The translations under genes were made by a program, and so were the position numbers. Below the pieces are notes generated by a model. It was not told where the DNA came from, searched no databases, and saw only the letters and a list, made by a program, of their open reading frames with translations. Of a stretch of 64,000 nucleotides of DNA, positions 33,073 to 41,894 are shown one piece after another. The stretch comes from Pseudolactococcus sp041800635 (lineage in GTDB: Bacteria > Bacillota > Bacilli > Lactobacillales > Streptococcaceae), in NCBI GenBank assembly GCA_047833645.1, contig CP181259.1, positions 1,984,001-2,048,000 on the forward strand, given 5' to 3'. Position 1 is the first letter of the stretch. Every line of letters starts with the position of its first letter.

Positions 33073-34680
33073 ATGACATTTAAAAATCAAGTAATATATC
33101 AAATTTACCCGAAATCTTATCTCGACACGACTGGGAATGGTGTCGGAGATCTTCGTGGTATTATCTCAAAACTAGATTACCTAGCTGATCTCGGAATTGA
33201 TATGGTTTGGCTCAACCCTATTTATCCAAGTCCACAACGTGATAACGGCTATGATATTTCAGACTATGTAGCAATTGATCCTGTTTTTGGAACGATGGAT
33301 GATTTTGAAACACTCATCCATGAGGGTAAAAAAAGAGGCATTGATATCATGTTAGATATGGTCCTCAATCACGTGTCGACTGAGCATGAGTGGTTCCAGA
33401 AAGCCTTGGCTGGAGATCCATATTATCAAGACTTTTTCTTCATTCAAGATGAACCCACGGATTGGGTCTCTAAATTTGGCGGCAGTGCTTGGGCGCCTTT
33501 TGGCGATACTGGAAAGTATTATCTCCATCTCTTTGATGTCACTCAGGCTGATTTAAATTGGCGCAATGAAAATGTTCGACAAGAACTCTTTGATGTTGTT
33601 AATTTTTGGCGTGAAAAAGGTGTCCATGGCTTCAGGTTTGATGTGATTAATTTGATTGGTAAGGACGCATTACTTAAATCAAACCCTGTCAATGAAGGCA
33701 AACCAGAATACACAGATAAACCTTTAACACATGACTATCTTCAGATGCTAAATGTCGCAAGTTTTGGCAAGGATGAAGCAAGTGTAACGGTCGGAGAAAT
33801 GAGCTCGACAACGATTGATAATTGTATTTTATATAGTCGACCTGATCGTCAGGAATTGTCGATGACCTTTAATTTTCATCATCTGAAAGTGGATTATGCT
33901 AACGGTCAAAAATGGACTAAGTCGCCTTTTGATTTTGCACAACTCAAACAACTCTTTCATACTTGGGGTGAAAAAATGAGCCAAGGCCAAGGCTGGAATG
34001 CTTTATTTTGGAACAATCATGATCAGCCACGTGCCATTAACCGTTTCATCGACTTCAAAAATTTCCGAGTTAAAGGTGCAACGATGCTGGCAGCCAGTAT
34101 CCATCTCAGCCGGGGGACGCCTTATATCTATATGGGGGAAGAAATCGGGATGATTGATCCGGATTTTGAAACTATGGCGGACTATGTCGATGTGGAGTCA
34201 ATCAATGCTTATCAAGCTTTACTTGATGCTGGACATACACCAGAAGAGGCTTTTGATATCATTCAGATTAAGTCGCGTGATAATTCTCGGACACCGATGC
34301 AATGGGATAATACAGCTAATGCTGGCTTTTCGACAGGTTCACCATGGCTAGCAACTGGTAACCATGACGAAATTAATGTTGAAAATGATCAGAGTGGCGA
34401 AGTGTATCAGTTTTACAAGCAGTTGATACAGCTGAGAAAGTCTGATCGGTTGATTTCGAATGGTACGTATCAGGCAGCTTATCAAGATGCTGAGCATCTT
34501 TATGCCTTCATCCGTGAGTTTGATGACCGTAAACTGCTTGTTTTGACAAACTTTTCAAATCAAGTGGTTGACTTTGAGTTGTTGACTGATTTTTCAAATA
34601 GTGAAATTTTGGTTAATAATTATTCAAGTTATACAAATAATCAATTACAACCTTATCAAGCGATTGCTTTTGTTATCTAA
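33073..34680 (+). CDS. treA: Trehalose-6-phosphate hydrolase
   Basis: A 535-aa GH13 enzyme splitting trehalose-6-phosphate to glucose and glucose-6-phosphate. GH13 regions: DMVLNHVS, GFRFDVINLIG (nucleophile Asp), EMSS (acid/base Glu in TVGEMSS) and WNNHDQPRAINRF. VYQIYPKS-like start VIYQIYPKSYLDTTGNGVGD is typical. I start at ATG 33073 (MTFKNQ) after AGAAAG; an upstream ATG at 33046 adds nine unconserved residues. It follows treP, as in other trehalose operons. Confidence 0.93.
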   Translation: MTFKNQVIYQIYPKSYLDTTGNGVGDLRGIISKLDYLADLGIDMVWLNPIYPSPQRDNGYDISDYVAIDPVFGTMDDFETLIHEGKKRGIDIMLDMVLNHVSTEHEWFQKALAGDPYYQDFFFIQDEPTDWVSKFGGSAWAPFGDTGKYYLHLFDVTQADLNWRNENVRQELFDVVNFWREKGVHGFRFDVINLIGKDALLKSNPVNEGKPEYTDKPLTHDYLQMLNVASFGKDEASVTVGEMSSTTIDNCILYSRPDRQELSMTFNFHHLKVDYANGQKWTKSPFDFAQLKQLFHTWGEKMSQGQGWNALFWNNHDQPRAINRFIDFKNFRVKGATMLAASIHLSRGTPYIYMGEEIGMIDPDFETMADYVDVESINAYQALLDAGHTPEEAFDIIQIKSRDNSRTPMQWDNTANAGFSTGSPWLATGNHDEINVENDQSGEVYQFYKQLIQLRKSDRLISNGTYQAAYQDAEHLYAFIREFDDRKLLVLTNFSNQVVDFELLTDFSNSEILVNNYSSYTNNQLQPYQAIAFVI

Positions 34681-34686
34681 TAACAC

Positions 34687-34715
34687 TTGACTTTTGCATA
34701 AATATACAGTAAAAT
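34687..34715 (+). promoter_or_regulatory. Promoter of the ornithine carbamoyltransferase gene
   Basis: TTGACT (34687-34692), exactly 17 bp, TAAAAT (34710-34715). The spacer carries an ArgR-like box. Confidence 0.7.
34693..34710. promoter_or_regulatory. ARG box inside the promoter
   Basis: TTTGCATAAATATACAGT fits the arginine-repressor consensus TNTGNATWWWWATNCANA at 17 of 18 positions and occupies the spacer between -35 and -10. ArgR/AhrC binding here would block polymerase when arginine is plentiful. Confidence 0.65.
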
Positions 34716-34792
34716 AGACTTATTATTCACTCTAAGTTGTCGTATTTGTAAAAGATAACGCGCAGCTGACGACAGAAAGATAGGTCTATTCT

Positions 34793-35794
34793 ATGTTCCA
34801 AGGACGTTCATTACTGAAAGAAATTGATTTCACCCAAGCCGAGTTAGCGTATTTGATTGATTTTGCAATTCATTTAAAATCAATCAAAAAACAGCGTATC
34901 CCACACCAATATTTGGCGGGAAAAAATATCGCGCTCCTGTTTGAAAAAACATCGACTAGAACACGCGCTGCCTTTACTGTCGCAGCCAATGATTTAGGCG
35001 CACATCCAGAATTTTTGGGACCAAACGATGTACAATTTGGCAAAAAAGAATCAACAGCTGATACGGCAAAAGTTTTAGGTTCAATGTTTGATGGTATCCA
35101 ATTTCGTGGTTTCAAACAGACGGATGTGGAGATTTTAGCAGCCGAGTCAGGCGTGCCAGTCTGGAATGGACTGACGGATACTTGGCATCCAACACAGATG
35201 CTTGCTGACTTCATGACCATCAAAGAAATTTTTGGTGATTACACGGATAAAAATCTTGTCTATGTCGGTGACGGTCGAAATAACATGGCCAACTCACTTT
35301 TAGTGACGTCCGCAATTCTAGGTGTTAACATCACGATTTTGGCACCCAATGACCTCCAGCCAGCACCAGAAATTCAAGCGATCGCTACAGAAAAAGCAAT
35401 TAAGTCAGGCAGTCAGATTACGATAACTGATGATCTTGCTACGGTAAAAGGGGCAGATGTCATTTATACTGATGTCTGGGTCAGCATGGGTGAAGAAGAT
35501 CAATATGATGAGCGGATTGAGAAGCTCATGCCTTATCAGGTCAATGCTGCGCTGTTTGAAAAGACTGAAAATCCTAATTGTATTTTTATGCATTGTTTGC
35601 CAGCGTTTCATGATTTGGAAACAACAACGATGCAAGCCATCCATGCGAAATCAGGACTGACGGAGTTAGAAGTCACAAATGATATTTTTAATGCCCCACA
35701 GTCTGTCGTTTTTCAAGAAGCTGAAAACAGACTGCACTCGATCAAGGCAGTCATGGCTGCAACGTTAGGGCATCTTTTTATCCCGAAAGTCTGA
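34793..35794 (+). CDS. argF: Ornithine carbamoyltransferase
   Basis: A 333-aa cytoplasmic trimer-forming enzyme making citrulline from ornithine and carbamoyl phosphate, or the reverse in the arginine deiminase route. It has the carbamoyl-phosphate loop FEKTSTRTRAAF, HPTQMLADF, the ornithine loop DVWVSMGEE and MHCLPAFH. No other arginine gene is adjacent, so anabolic ArgF and catabolic ArcB cannot be separated by context; the repressing position of the ARG box favours the anabolic role. GAAAGATAGG lies upstream of the ATG. Confidence 0.92.
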   Translation: MFQGRSLLKEIDFTQAELAYLIDFAIHLKSIKKQRIPHQYLAGKNIALLFEKTSTRTRAAFTVAANDLGAHPEFLGPNDVQFGKKESTADTAKVLGSMFDGIQFRGFKQTDVEILAAESGVPVWNGLTDTWHPTQMLADFMTIKEIFGDYTDKNLVYVGDGRNNMANSLLVTSAILGVNITILAPNDLQPAPEIQAIATEKAIKSGSQITITDDLATVKGADVIYTDVWVSMGEEDQYDERIEKLMPYQVNAALFEKTENPNCIFMHCLPAFHDLETTTMQAIHAKSGLTELEVTNDIFNAPQSVVFQEAENRLHSIKAVMAATLGHLFIPKV

Positions 35795-35815
35795 GTTTAA
35801 GTTAATACTAATACG

Positions 35816-35852
35816 ACATCGTCCATTATATCCGAAATGGGCGATGTTTTTT
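35816..35852 (+). terminator. Terminator after argF
   Basis: ACATCG-t-CCATT pairs with AATGG-g-CGATGT, then six T. Confidence 0.85.
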
Positions 35853-36010
35853 GTCGAAAGACGAACAAAATAGAAAGGGGGCAGAAATTTTATGATTCAT
35901 TTCAGTCATCTACTGTAAATAATTGTATAATAGAGTTGGAAGGCTTTTTTGAGTGTATCAAATAAAGTCAGGGACTAGACGCGCAAACACAGGCAGATAG
36001 AAGGAAAGAC

Positions 36011-37417
36011 ATGAATATCAAAGCAGTTTTTTTTGATTTAGACGGCACACTTTTTACCAGTACGCGAACTGTCGCTGCAACGACAAGACGCGCTATTGTA
36101 GAGTTACATAAGAACAAGACATTGGTTGGCGTTGCCACAGGGCGGGGACCGGCTTTTGTGCTCCCTTTAATGGAAACATTAGGGCTTGATTTTGCGGTGG
36201 CTTACAACGGTCAGTATATTTTCACACCAGATGCGATTCTTTCAACTTCGCCGATTGATAAGAAAACACTGCGCGACATCATTGATTTTTCACGTAAACA
36301 TGGTCGAGATGTTTCTCTCGGTATGGCCGATGGTGTCCATGGCAGTGGGCTTGTTAAATTCGGTGAGACGCGAACAGCGCAAGTGATTGCAGGCCTATTA
36401 CCACAAAAAATGTCAGGATTAACAAAAACCGGTTTTCAAAATATCGTTAGAAAAATCAAACCCCAATCTAAAAACCTTGTTGATAACATCAGACAACCTG
36501 TTTATCAAGTCATCATGGTTGCGACAAGTGATGAAACCGATGAAATTATGATTAATTTCCCAGAATTACAAGCCACACGCTCTAATGCCTATTCAGCTGA
36601 TTTGATTACCAAGGGTAACTCTAAGTTGAAAGGTATTGAAAAAGTTGGGCTAAAATTTGGCTTTGATTTATCACAAGTTATGGCCTTTGGAGATTCAGAT
36701 AATGATTTAGAAATGCTGTCTGGTGTTGGATTAGGCGTTGGCATGGGAAATGCCACGCCAGCCGTGAAAAAAGTTGCTAGCTACATTACTGATAATAATA
36801 ACTCAGATGGTATTGCTAAGGCGCTGTCACATTTTGGCCTGATTAACTTCAAACATGCAGCAAGTTTCATCAGTAAAGATGATCAGTTTAATAAAGTCAA
36901 AGAATTCCACCGGGTCATGGATGGTAAAACTCAGGAAATGCCACGGGTCTTTCTACCAGAAGAGGCGGGCCATCGGGCGGATTTCAAGGTCGAAGAAATT
37001 GTCGAATTTCTCTTTGCAGCGTCTAATGCTAACGTCCCAGTCTTTGACGAGTTGACACAGAATCTTCACGAGGCAATTGACAAAGCAGCTGATAAGGTTA
37101 AATCTAAACCGATACCTGAGAGAGAAAATGCCTTAACAGGTGAAGTGGATGCCCTTTTAGATTTGTTGTACTTCACTTATGGCTCATTTGTCCTTATGGG
37201 CATTGATCCTTATGCCATTTTCAATGCTGTTCATCAGGCTAATATGGGGAAAATCTTCCCTGATGGTCAGCCACATTTTGATCCAGAAACGCATAAAATC
37301 ATGAAACCAGATAACTGGGAAACGGATTTTGCACCAGAAGCCAAAATCGAAGCAGAACTAGAGCGTCAAATCCGTGTCGCCATGAGTAAATTAAGTCAAG
37401 CAAAAGACGAGAAGTGA
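36011..37417 (+). CDS. HAD-IIB hydrolase fused to a MazG/HisE-like domain
   Basis: A 468-aa two-domain protein. Residues 1-280 are a Cof-type HAD phosphatase (DLDGTLFTS, VATGRG, KG, MAFGDSDNDLEMLSG). Residues about 300-460 resemble the all-alpha nucleotide pyrophosphohydrolase fold: FNKVKEFHRVMDG, LTGEVDALLDLLYFTYGSF with its acidic helix, and ANMGKIFPDGQPHF. Double the usual HAD length, it could clean up damaged or surplus nucleotides in two steps. AAGGAAAG precedes the ATG, and a strong terminator overlaps the stop. The substrates are unknown. Confidence 0.8.
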   Translation: MNIKAVFFDLDGTLFTSTRTVAATTRRAIVELHKNKTLVGVATGRGPAFVLPLMETLGLDFAVAYNGQYIFTPDAILSTSPIDKKTLRDIIDFSRKHGRDVSLGMADGVHGSGLVKFGETRTAQVIAGLLPQKMSGLTKTGFQNIVRKIKPQSKNLVDNIRQPVYQVIMVATSDETDEIMINFPELQATRSNAYSADLITKGNSKLKGIEKVGLKFGFDLSQVMAFGDSDNDLEMLSGVGLGVGMGNATPAVKKVASYITDNNNSDGIAKALSHFGLINFKHAASFISKDDQFNKVKEFHRVMDGKTQEMPRVFLPEEAGHRADFKVEEIVEFLFAASNANVPVFDELTQNLHEAIDKAADKVKSKPIPERENALTGEVDALLDLLYFTYGSFVLMGIDPYAIFNAVHQANMGKIFPDGQPHFDPETHKIMKPDNWETDFAPEAKIEAELERQIRVAMSKLSQAKDEK

Positions 37418-37454
37418 TGATGGTAGATACCATGAGGACTTCTCGTCTTTTTTT
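37406..37454 (+). terminator. Strong terminator between convergent genes
   Basis: GACGAGAAGT pairs perfectly with ACTTCTCGTC, with an inner ATGGTA/TACCAT stem, then seven T. The stem begins inside the last codons of the HAD-MazG gene. Confidence 0.85.
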
Positions 37455-37467
37455 GATAGTTTGAAAT

Positions 37468-38820
37468 TTAAGCTTCAAAAAAGGCTTGATAGAGCGCTTT
37501 AATTGCGGCTTTTTCTTGGTTTGATTTGACGATGAACATGACAGAGACTTCTGATGAGCCTTGGGATAACATTTCGATATTGATGCCTGCTTTGGCGAGT
37601 GCATTTGCCGCACGCGCTGTAACCCCGATATGCTCGTTCATATCTTCACCGACAATCATGATGATCGAGAGATTTTTTTCGAAATGGAGGATGTCAGGTT
37701 GCAAGCTTTCAGTCAAATTTTGAATGACTGAACGTTCGATTTGCTTAGTCAAGTAGCGATTTCGCATGATGACACTCATATCATCAATTCCTGTTGGCAT
37801 GTGTTCGAAACGGATGCCAAGTTTTTCTAAGATGTGTAGGACTTTGCGTCCGAAACCGATTTCTCGGTTCATGAGATATTTAGAGATATTGAGCGAGGTG
37901 AAGTCACCATCGGCTGCAATACCAACGACTGGACTACCTGTAACACTACGTTTGGCAACGATTCTTGTTCCGGGATGTTCAGGATTGTTGGTATTCTTAA
38001 TGACAAGCGGCACACTTGCTCTATAGGCAGGTAATAAAGCCTCGTCATGCAAAACAGAGAAACCGGCGTAAGCGAGCTCACGCATTTCCTTGTAGGTAAG
38101 TTCAGTGATGGATGCGGGGTTGTTGATGATGCCTGGGTGGGCCGCAAAGATGCCGTCGACGTCTGTGAAGTTTTCGTAAAGTTCAGCGTGGACGCCGGCT
38201 GCGACGATAGAGCCTGTGATGTCGGATCCACCTCGAGAGAAGGTACAAATATCACCTTTTTCGGTGACGCCGAAGAAGCCAGGAATGACGAGAGTTTCCT
38301 CAAGTTCGTTGAGGTAGTTGATTTTCTCGTTACTCGATGGGAGCAGGCGTGCGTTTCCAGGTTCTGGCGTAACGATGATACCAGCATCTAGCGGGTGAAT
38401 ATATTTGGCGTTAATGCCATTTTCTCTGAAATATTCAGCGATAAGTTTGGCGTTGTTGTTTTCGCCAGCAGCTAAGAAGGTATCGTAGAGGAATTTGTTA
38501 CCTTGGATGGGCAGGCTAGCAAGTGCTTTGATATCAGCTGAAATATTAGCCATGACTGCACCGGGGATTCCAAGTTCATCACAAATACTCTGATAGCGTG
38601 CAATGATCCAGCTTTGATTTTCTGTGACATCGTCACCATTTTTGTAGGACTTGTAGTAAGCAATCAGAGCATCTGTGACTTTGGTGTCTGTGTCATTTCG
38701 CTTACCAGGTGCTGAGACGACGACGAATTTTCGGGTAGGATCATTTTTGACGATGTTTAGGACTTTTGTGAGTTGTTCGGCGCTTGCGAGTGAAGAGCCA
38801 CCAAATTTAATAACTTTCAA
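37468..38820 (-). CDS. lysC: Aspartate kinase
   Basis: A 450-aa monofunctional aspartokinase, the first step to lysine, threonine, methionine and diaminopimelate. It has the start VIKFGGSSLASAEQL, the catalytic region GFFGVTEKGDICTFSRGGSDITG and two C-terminal ACT domains (LNISKYLMNREIGFGRKVL; MIVGEDMNEHIGVTARAANAL, ending EVSVMFIVKS). It starts at TTG after AAAGGAAA. It stands alone, with a good promoter on the minus strand. The isozyme type (lysine- or threonine-sensitive) cannot be told. Confidence 0.93.
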   Translation of the reverse strand: MKVIKFGGSSLASAEQLTKVLNIVKNDPTRKFVVVSAPGKRNDTDTKVTDALIAYYKSYKNGDDVTENQSWIIARYQSICDELGIPGAVMANISADIKALASLPIQGNKFLYDTFLAAGENNNAKLIAEYFRENGINAKYIHPLDAGIIVTPEPGNARLLPSSNEKINYLNELEETLVIPGFFGVTEKGDICTFSRGGSDITGSIVAAGVHAELYENFTDVDGIFAAHPGIINNPASITELTYKEMRELAYAGFSVLHDEALLPAYRASVPLVIKNTNNPEHPGTRIVAKRSVTGSPVVGIAADGDFTSLNISKYLMNREIGFGRKVLHILEKLGIRFEHMPTGIDDMSVIMRNRYLTKQIERSVIQNLTESLQPDILHFEKNLSIIMIVGEDMNEHIGVTARAANALAKAGINIEMLSQGSSEVSVMFIVKSNQEKAAIKALYQAFFEA

Positions 38821-38953
38821 GATGAGATTTTCCTTTGAGTTTTATAAGATGTTGTGACGATGATGCGATGTAATCTAGCAAAAGACTACACGTCATTGGA
38901 TGGTATTGCCTCATAATACAGAGTGACTGCTCTGCTTTGATTGTATTACACCT

Positions 38954-38982
38954 ATTTTAGCGAAAATTCTGAAAATTTTCAA
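38954..38982 (-). promoter_or_regulatory. Aspartate kinase promoter
   Basis: On the minus strand TTGAAA, 17-bp spacer, TAAAAT. The leader of about 125 nt contains a stem made of TAATAC, AGAG, CTCT and GTATTA, too short for a lysine riboswitch. Confidence 0.6.
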
Positions 38983-39001
38983 CACGAAATCTTAAAAAAT
39001 T

Positions 39002-39010
39002 TGGTAAAAT
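39002..39010 (+). promoter_or_regulatory. Extended -10 seven bases before the HAD start
   Basis: TGGTAAAAT ends at 39010 and the ATG is at 39018; no ribosome site is present between. A leaderless transcript is predicted. Confidence 0.5.
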
Positions 39011-39017
39011 AGACTTT

Positions 39018-39683
39018 ATGAGTAAATTTAAAGCAATTATTTTTGATATGGACGGTGTTCTCATTGATACCGAGCCATACTACTACACTAGGCGTCAGAC
39101 TTTTTTAGATAGTAAAGGCATTTCGATTGCCCATCTGTCGCCACTTGATTTCATCGGGGGCAACATGAAACAAGTCTGGTACATGATTTTAAGAGGTGAT
39201 TATGATAAGTGGGATGTGCCTGCTTTGCAGGCAGAATACACCCAATATAAGCTGAACCATGCGATTCCTTATGACACCCTCCTATTTTCAGATGCTAAGT
39301 CGACTTTAGTTGCTTTGAAAGCCGAAGGCTACAAACTTGGCTTGGCGTCTAGTACCATTAAACTAGAGATTTTGAGGGCGATGAAGATGACGGGGCTTTT
39401 GCCGTATTTTGAGGTGGTGTTATCGGGTGACGATTTCGAGGAGTCTAAGCCTAATCCGGAGATTTATCAGGTGGCCATGGCGAAACTGGGGGTGGCGCCG
39501 GAGGAGAGTTTGGTCATCGAAGACAGTGAGAAGGGGATCGATGCGGGGGTTGACTCGGGGGCGACAGTCTGGGGGATCAGGGACCATAGGTTTGGTTTGG
39601 ACCAGTCGCGGGCGGATGAATTGTTTGAAAATTTAACCGAGATCGCTGGGCGGTTAGCCATCGGCGACCAACTTGCGCCTTGA
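39018..39683 (+). CDS. HAD hydrolase, beta-phosphoglucomutase-like subfamily
   Basis: A 221-aa HAD-IA phosphatase/mutase. Motif I DMDGVLIDTEP, motif II LASSTIK, motif III SKPNPEIYQVAMAKLG and motif IV VIEDSEKGIDAGVDSG are all present, with a small alpha-helical cap. Members hydrolyse sugar phosphates or, rarely, act as beta-phosphoglucomutase; the absence of the RAWK-type cap motif speaks against the mutase. The last third is unusually G-rich (36 of 60 bases are G or C at 39481-39540). The mRNA is probably leaderless. Confidence 0.8.
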   Translation: MSKFKAIIFDMDGVLIDTEPYYYTRRQTFLDSKGISIAHLSPLDFIGGNMKQVWYMILRGDYDKWDVPALQAEYTQYKLNHAIPYDTLLFSDAKSTLVALKAEGYKLGLASSTIKLEILRAMKMTGLLPYFEVVLSGDDFEESKPNPEIYQVAMAKLGVAPEESLVIEDSEKGIDAGVDSGATVWGIRDHRFGLDQSRADELFENLTEIAGRLAIGDQLAP

Positions 39684-39687
39684 ATTT

Positions 39688-39716
39688 TTGAAAAGACGGC
39701 TAAAATATGGTAAAAT
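39688..39716 (+). promoter_or_regulatory. gdpP promoter
   Basis: TTGAAA (39688-39693), 17 bp, TAAAAT (39711-39716), also preceded by an extended TGG. Confidence 0.7.
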
Positions 39717-39750
39717 GAGGCATTAGAAATGCGTCCTTAGCATCAAAAAC

Positions 39751-39777
39751 GCTGATGGGTGCTCGCACAGCATCAGC
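39751..39777 (+). other. gdpP leader hairpin
   Basis: GCTGATG pairs with CATCAGC, enclosing an inner GTGC-tc-GCAC. It lies in the 5' UTR, 25 bp before the GTG start, without a U-run. It may affect stability or translation. Confidence 0.5.
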
Positions 39778-39801
39778 TATATGAGATCGGAGTAACTAAA
39801 C

Positions 39802-41766
39802 GTGAGACGTTATGAAAGATTTTTACCACTTATCATCATCGCCATGACAGCGGTGTATTTATGCGAAGTGCTCATCTTGCGCCTGGCTGAATTTCAACAA
39901 ACTGAACTGGTTTTATTGCTGGTTGTGAACGTGATTGTGACCCTGGTGTTATTGGCGCGCGCCCGCGTCCTGACGGCCAAAAGCCTCGATAACATTCGGG
40001 CGCTCAACGAAAGCGCCGAAAACTCGCTCAACGCCACACTCGACACCATGCCCATCGGCGTCCTGCGCTATTCGGAGTCGGATTACACACCCGAGTGGTT
40101 TAACCCCTATGTCGACATTATTTTTGCCAATGACGAAGAAAAATTACAAGCCGATAAAATCAAAGAAATCGTACAGGATATCGATGATCAGGGCATGCAG
40201 TACCTGCCCGTCGGACAGAAAAAGTATGCGGTTAAAGTTGACCATAAAAAGAAACTCCTCTATTTTATAGATGCGACAAGTGAGGTTGTTGCCAAAACGA
40301 TCACACGGGAAAGCCGCCCGGTTATTGGGATTATTTCAGTCGACAACTACGATGATGCGACAGATCTGATTTCAGACAGTAGTCGCACCATCATCAATAA
40401 TTTTATTGCGACAAAAATCGATGCTTTTTCAAGCAAATATAACGTCTACACCAGCCGTTATAACGCCAGCCGTTATTATATCTACACCAATTATTTAACC
40501 TTGAAAAAAATCATGGACGATAAGTTTGAGTTTCTAAACGCCTTTCGTGAGGAAGCAACGGAGAAAAACTTTTCATTGACCTTATCGATTGGCATGTCTT
40601 ACGGTCTGGAAAACTTTTCGAAGATCGGGAAAACAGCGCTGGATAATTTAGAGCTGGCCCTCGTTCGTGGGGGTGACCAAGTCGTCATCAAAGAAAATAT
40701 CAACACCGCCAAACCGATTTACTTCGGTGGGAATTCTGCTAGTCATACTCAGAAATCCCGGACCCGCGCCAGAGCCATTGCCACAGCTCTTCGAACCATC
40801 GTGTTAGAATCTGAGAACGTCTTCGTCATGGGCCATAAATACCCGGATATGGACGCCCTCGGTGCCGCGGTCGCGACGAAAATTTTCGCCAACATGAACG
40901 ACAAAGAAGCCTTTATCGTTTATGATGACAAGCAACTCTTGCCAGATGTTGAGCGGGCCATAGCCAAACTCAATGAGTCGAAAGATGGGTTTGCCCACAT
41001 TATCCGGATGGATACGGCGCGAGAATTGAAGAAATCAAACTCGCTTTTGATTATGGTCGACCATTCTAAGACCAGTCAGACCATGGATTTCGACTTTTAC
41101 AAGAGCTTTGATAAAGTCGTGGTCATTGACCATCATCGCCGCGATGAAGACTTCCCGAAAAATGCTTTGCTGACCTACATCGAAAGTGGGGCGTCATCAG
41201 CGTCTGAGCTGGTCGTCGAAGTCCTGCAATATCAAAATGACCAGAAACAAAAAATGTCCAAAGTCGAAGCCTCGATCGCTCTTGCGGGCATTTCTGTGGA
41301 CACGCAAAAATTCTCCAAAGGCACGACCGCTAGAACCTTTGAAGCCGCCTCTTATCTGCGGTCACAAGGGGCAGATAACAATCTCATCAAAAAATTCCTG
41401 GCGACAGAGTTCGACAAATACAAGAAAATTAACGAAATTGTCCTCAATGCTGAATTTCATGACAACATTGCCGTCGGTATCGGGCTTTATCGCAAGATGT
41501 ATGACAATGTGACCATCGCTAAAGCAGCGGATACCTTGCTGAATATGGTGGGGATTGATGCCTCCTTTACGATCGTTAACCATGAAAATGGTTATGTTGC
41601 GATCTCAGCCAGATCGTCTGGAGACTACAACGTCCAACGGATCATGGAGAAATTTGGCGGTGGCGGGCATTTCAATAATGCGGCCGCACAGATCTACGAG
41701 AAAACCCCCAATGAAGTCAAAGAAGACTTGTTGAAACTTTTAAATCGCGCAAGTGAAGAGAAATAA
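39802..41766 (+). CDS. gdpP: c-di-AMP phosphodiesterase GdpP
   Basis: A 654-aa membrane enzyme that hydrolyses c-di-AMP to pApA. Two N-terminal helices (LIIIAMTAVYLCEVLIL; LVLLLVVNVIVTLVLLA) precede a PAS-like domain, a degenerate GGDEF domain (about 170-300) and the DHH-DHHA1 catalytic part: GHKYPDMDALGAA, MVDHS, VIDHHRRDEDF and the C-terminal GGGGHFNNAAAQ. The start is GTG 39802, with GGAG in tcggagtaac upstream. It balances CdaA, encoded 25 kb away. The 5' third has more G+C than its neighbours. Confidence 0.94.
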   Translation: MRRYERFLPLIIIAMTAVYLCEVLILRLAEFQQTELVLLLVVNVIVTLVLLARARVLTAKSLDNIRALNESAENSLNATLDTMPIGVLRYSESDYTPEWFNPYVDIIFANDEEKLQADKIKEIVQDIDDQGMQYLPVGQKKYAVKVDHKKKLLYFIDATSEVVAKTITRESRPVIGIISVDNYDDATDLISDSSRTIINNFIATKIDAFSSKYNVYTSRYNASRYYIYTNYLTLKKIMDDKFEFLNAFREEATEKNFSLTLSIGMSYGLENFSKIGKTALDNLELALVRGGDQVVIKENINTAKPIYFGGNSASHTQKSRTRARAIATALRTIVLESENVFVMGHKYPDMDALGAAVATKIFANMNDKEAFIVYDDKQLLPDVERAIAKLNESKDGFAHIIRMDTARELKKSNSLLIMVDHSKTSQTMDFDFYKSFDKVVVIDHHRRDEDFPKNALLTYIESGASSASELVVEVLQYQNDQKQKMSKVEASIALAGISVDTQKFSKGTTARTFEAASYLRSQGADNNLIKKFLATEFDKYKKINEIVLNAEFHDNIAVGIGLYRKMYDNVTIAKAADTLLNMVGIDASFTIVNHENGYVAISARSSGDYNVQRIMEKFGGGGHFNNAAAQIYEKTPNEVKEDLLKLLNRASEEK

Positions 41767-41791
41767 ATAACGAAACAGTGATCATATAAAA

Positions 41792-41888
41792 CCTTTGAGT
41801 GGCCGAAGTTCGCGAATGACCCTGCTTGGCAGAAGCGCAAGCGGCTGTCAAGTTTCAAGATGTCACGCAGTGAAATCGCAGAAAGGAG
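41792..41888 (+). promoter_or_regulatory. Structured 5' leader element, copy 2
   Basis: The same blocks as at 9515 and 53015: CCTTTGAGTGG, CGCGAATGACCCTGCTTGG, AAGTTTCAAGAT, TGAAATC, AGAAAGGAG. Predicted stems: GTGG/TCGC (C to T change keeps pairing as U-G), TGAC/GTCA with inner GCTTG/CAAGC, and the hairpin GATGTCAC-gca-GTGAAATC (one mismatch). It lies 25 bp after gdpP and ends in the Shine-Dalgarno of the 58-aa protein, so it most likely controls that gene from the gdpP transcript. Confidence 0.65.
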
Positions 41889-41894
41889 AGACAC

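Noticed and set aside
37869..38387. A 172-codon second frame within aspartate kinase
   Set aside because: Same strand but out of frame with the clear aspartokinase and free of recognisable domains.
38821..38953. Lysine riboswitch before aspartate kinase
   Set aside because: The leader is only about 130 nt and lacks the conserved L-box core; only a short stem was seen.
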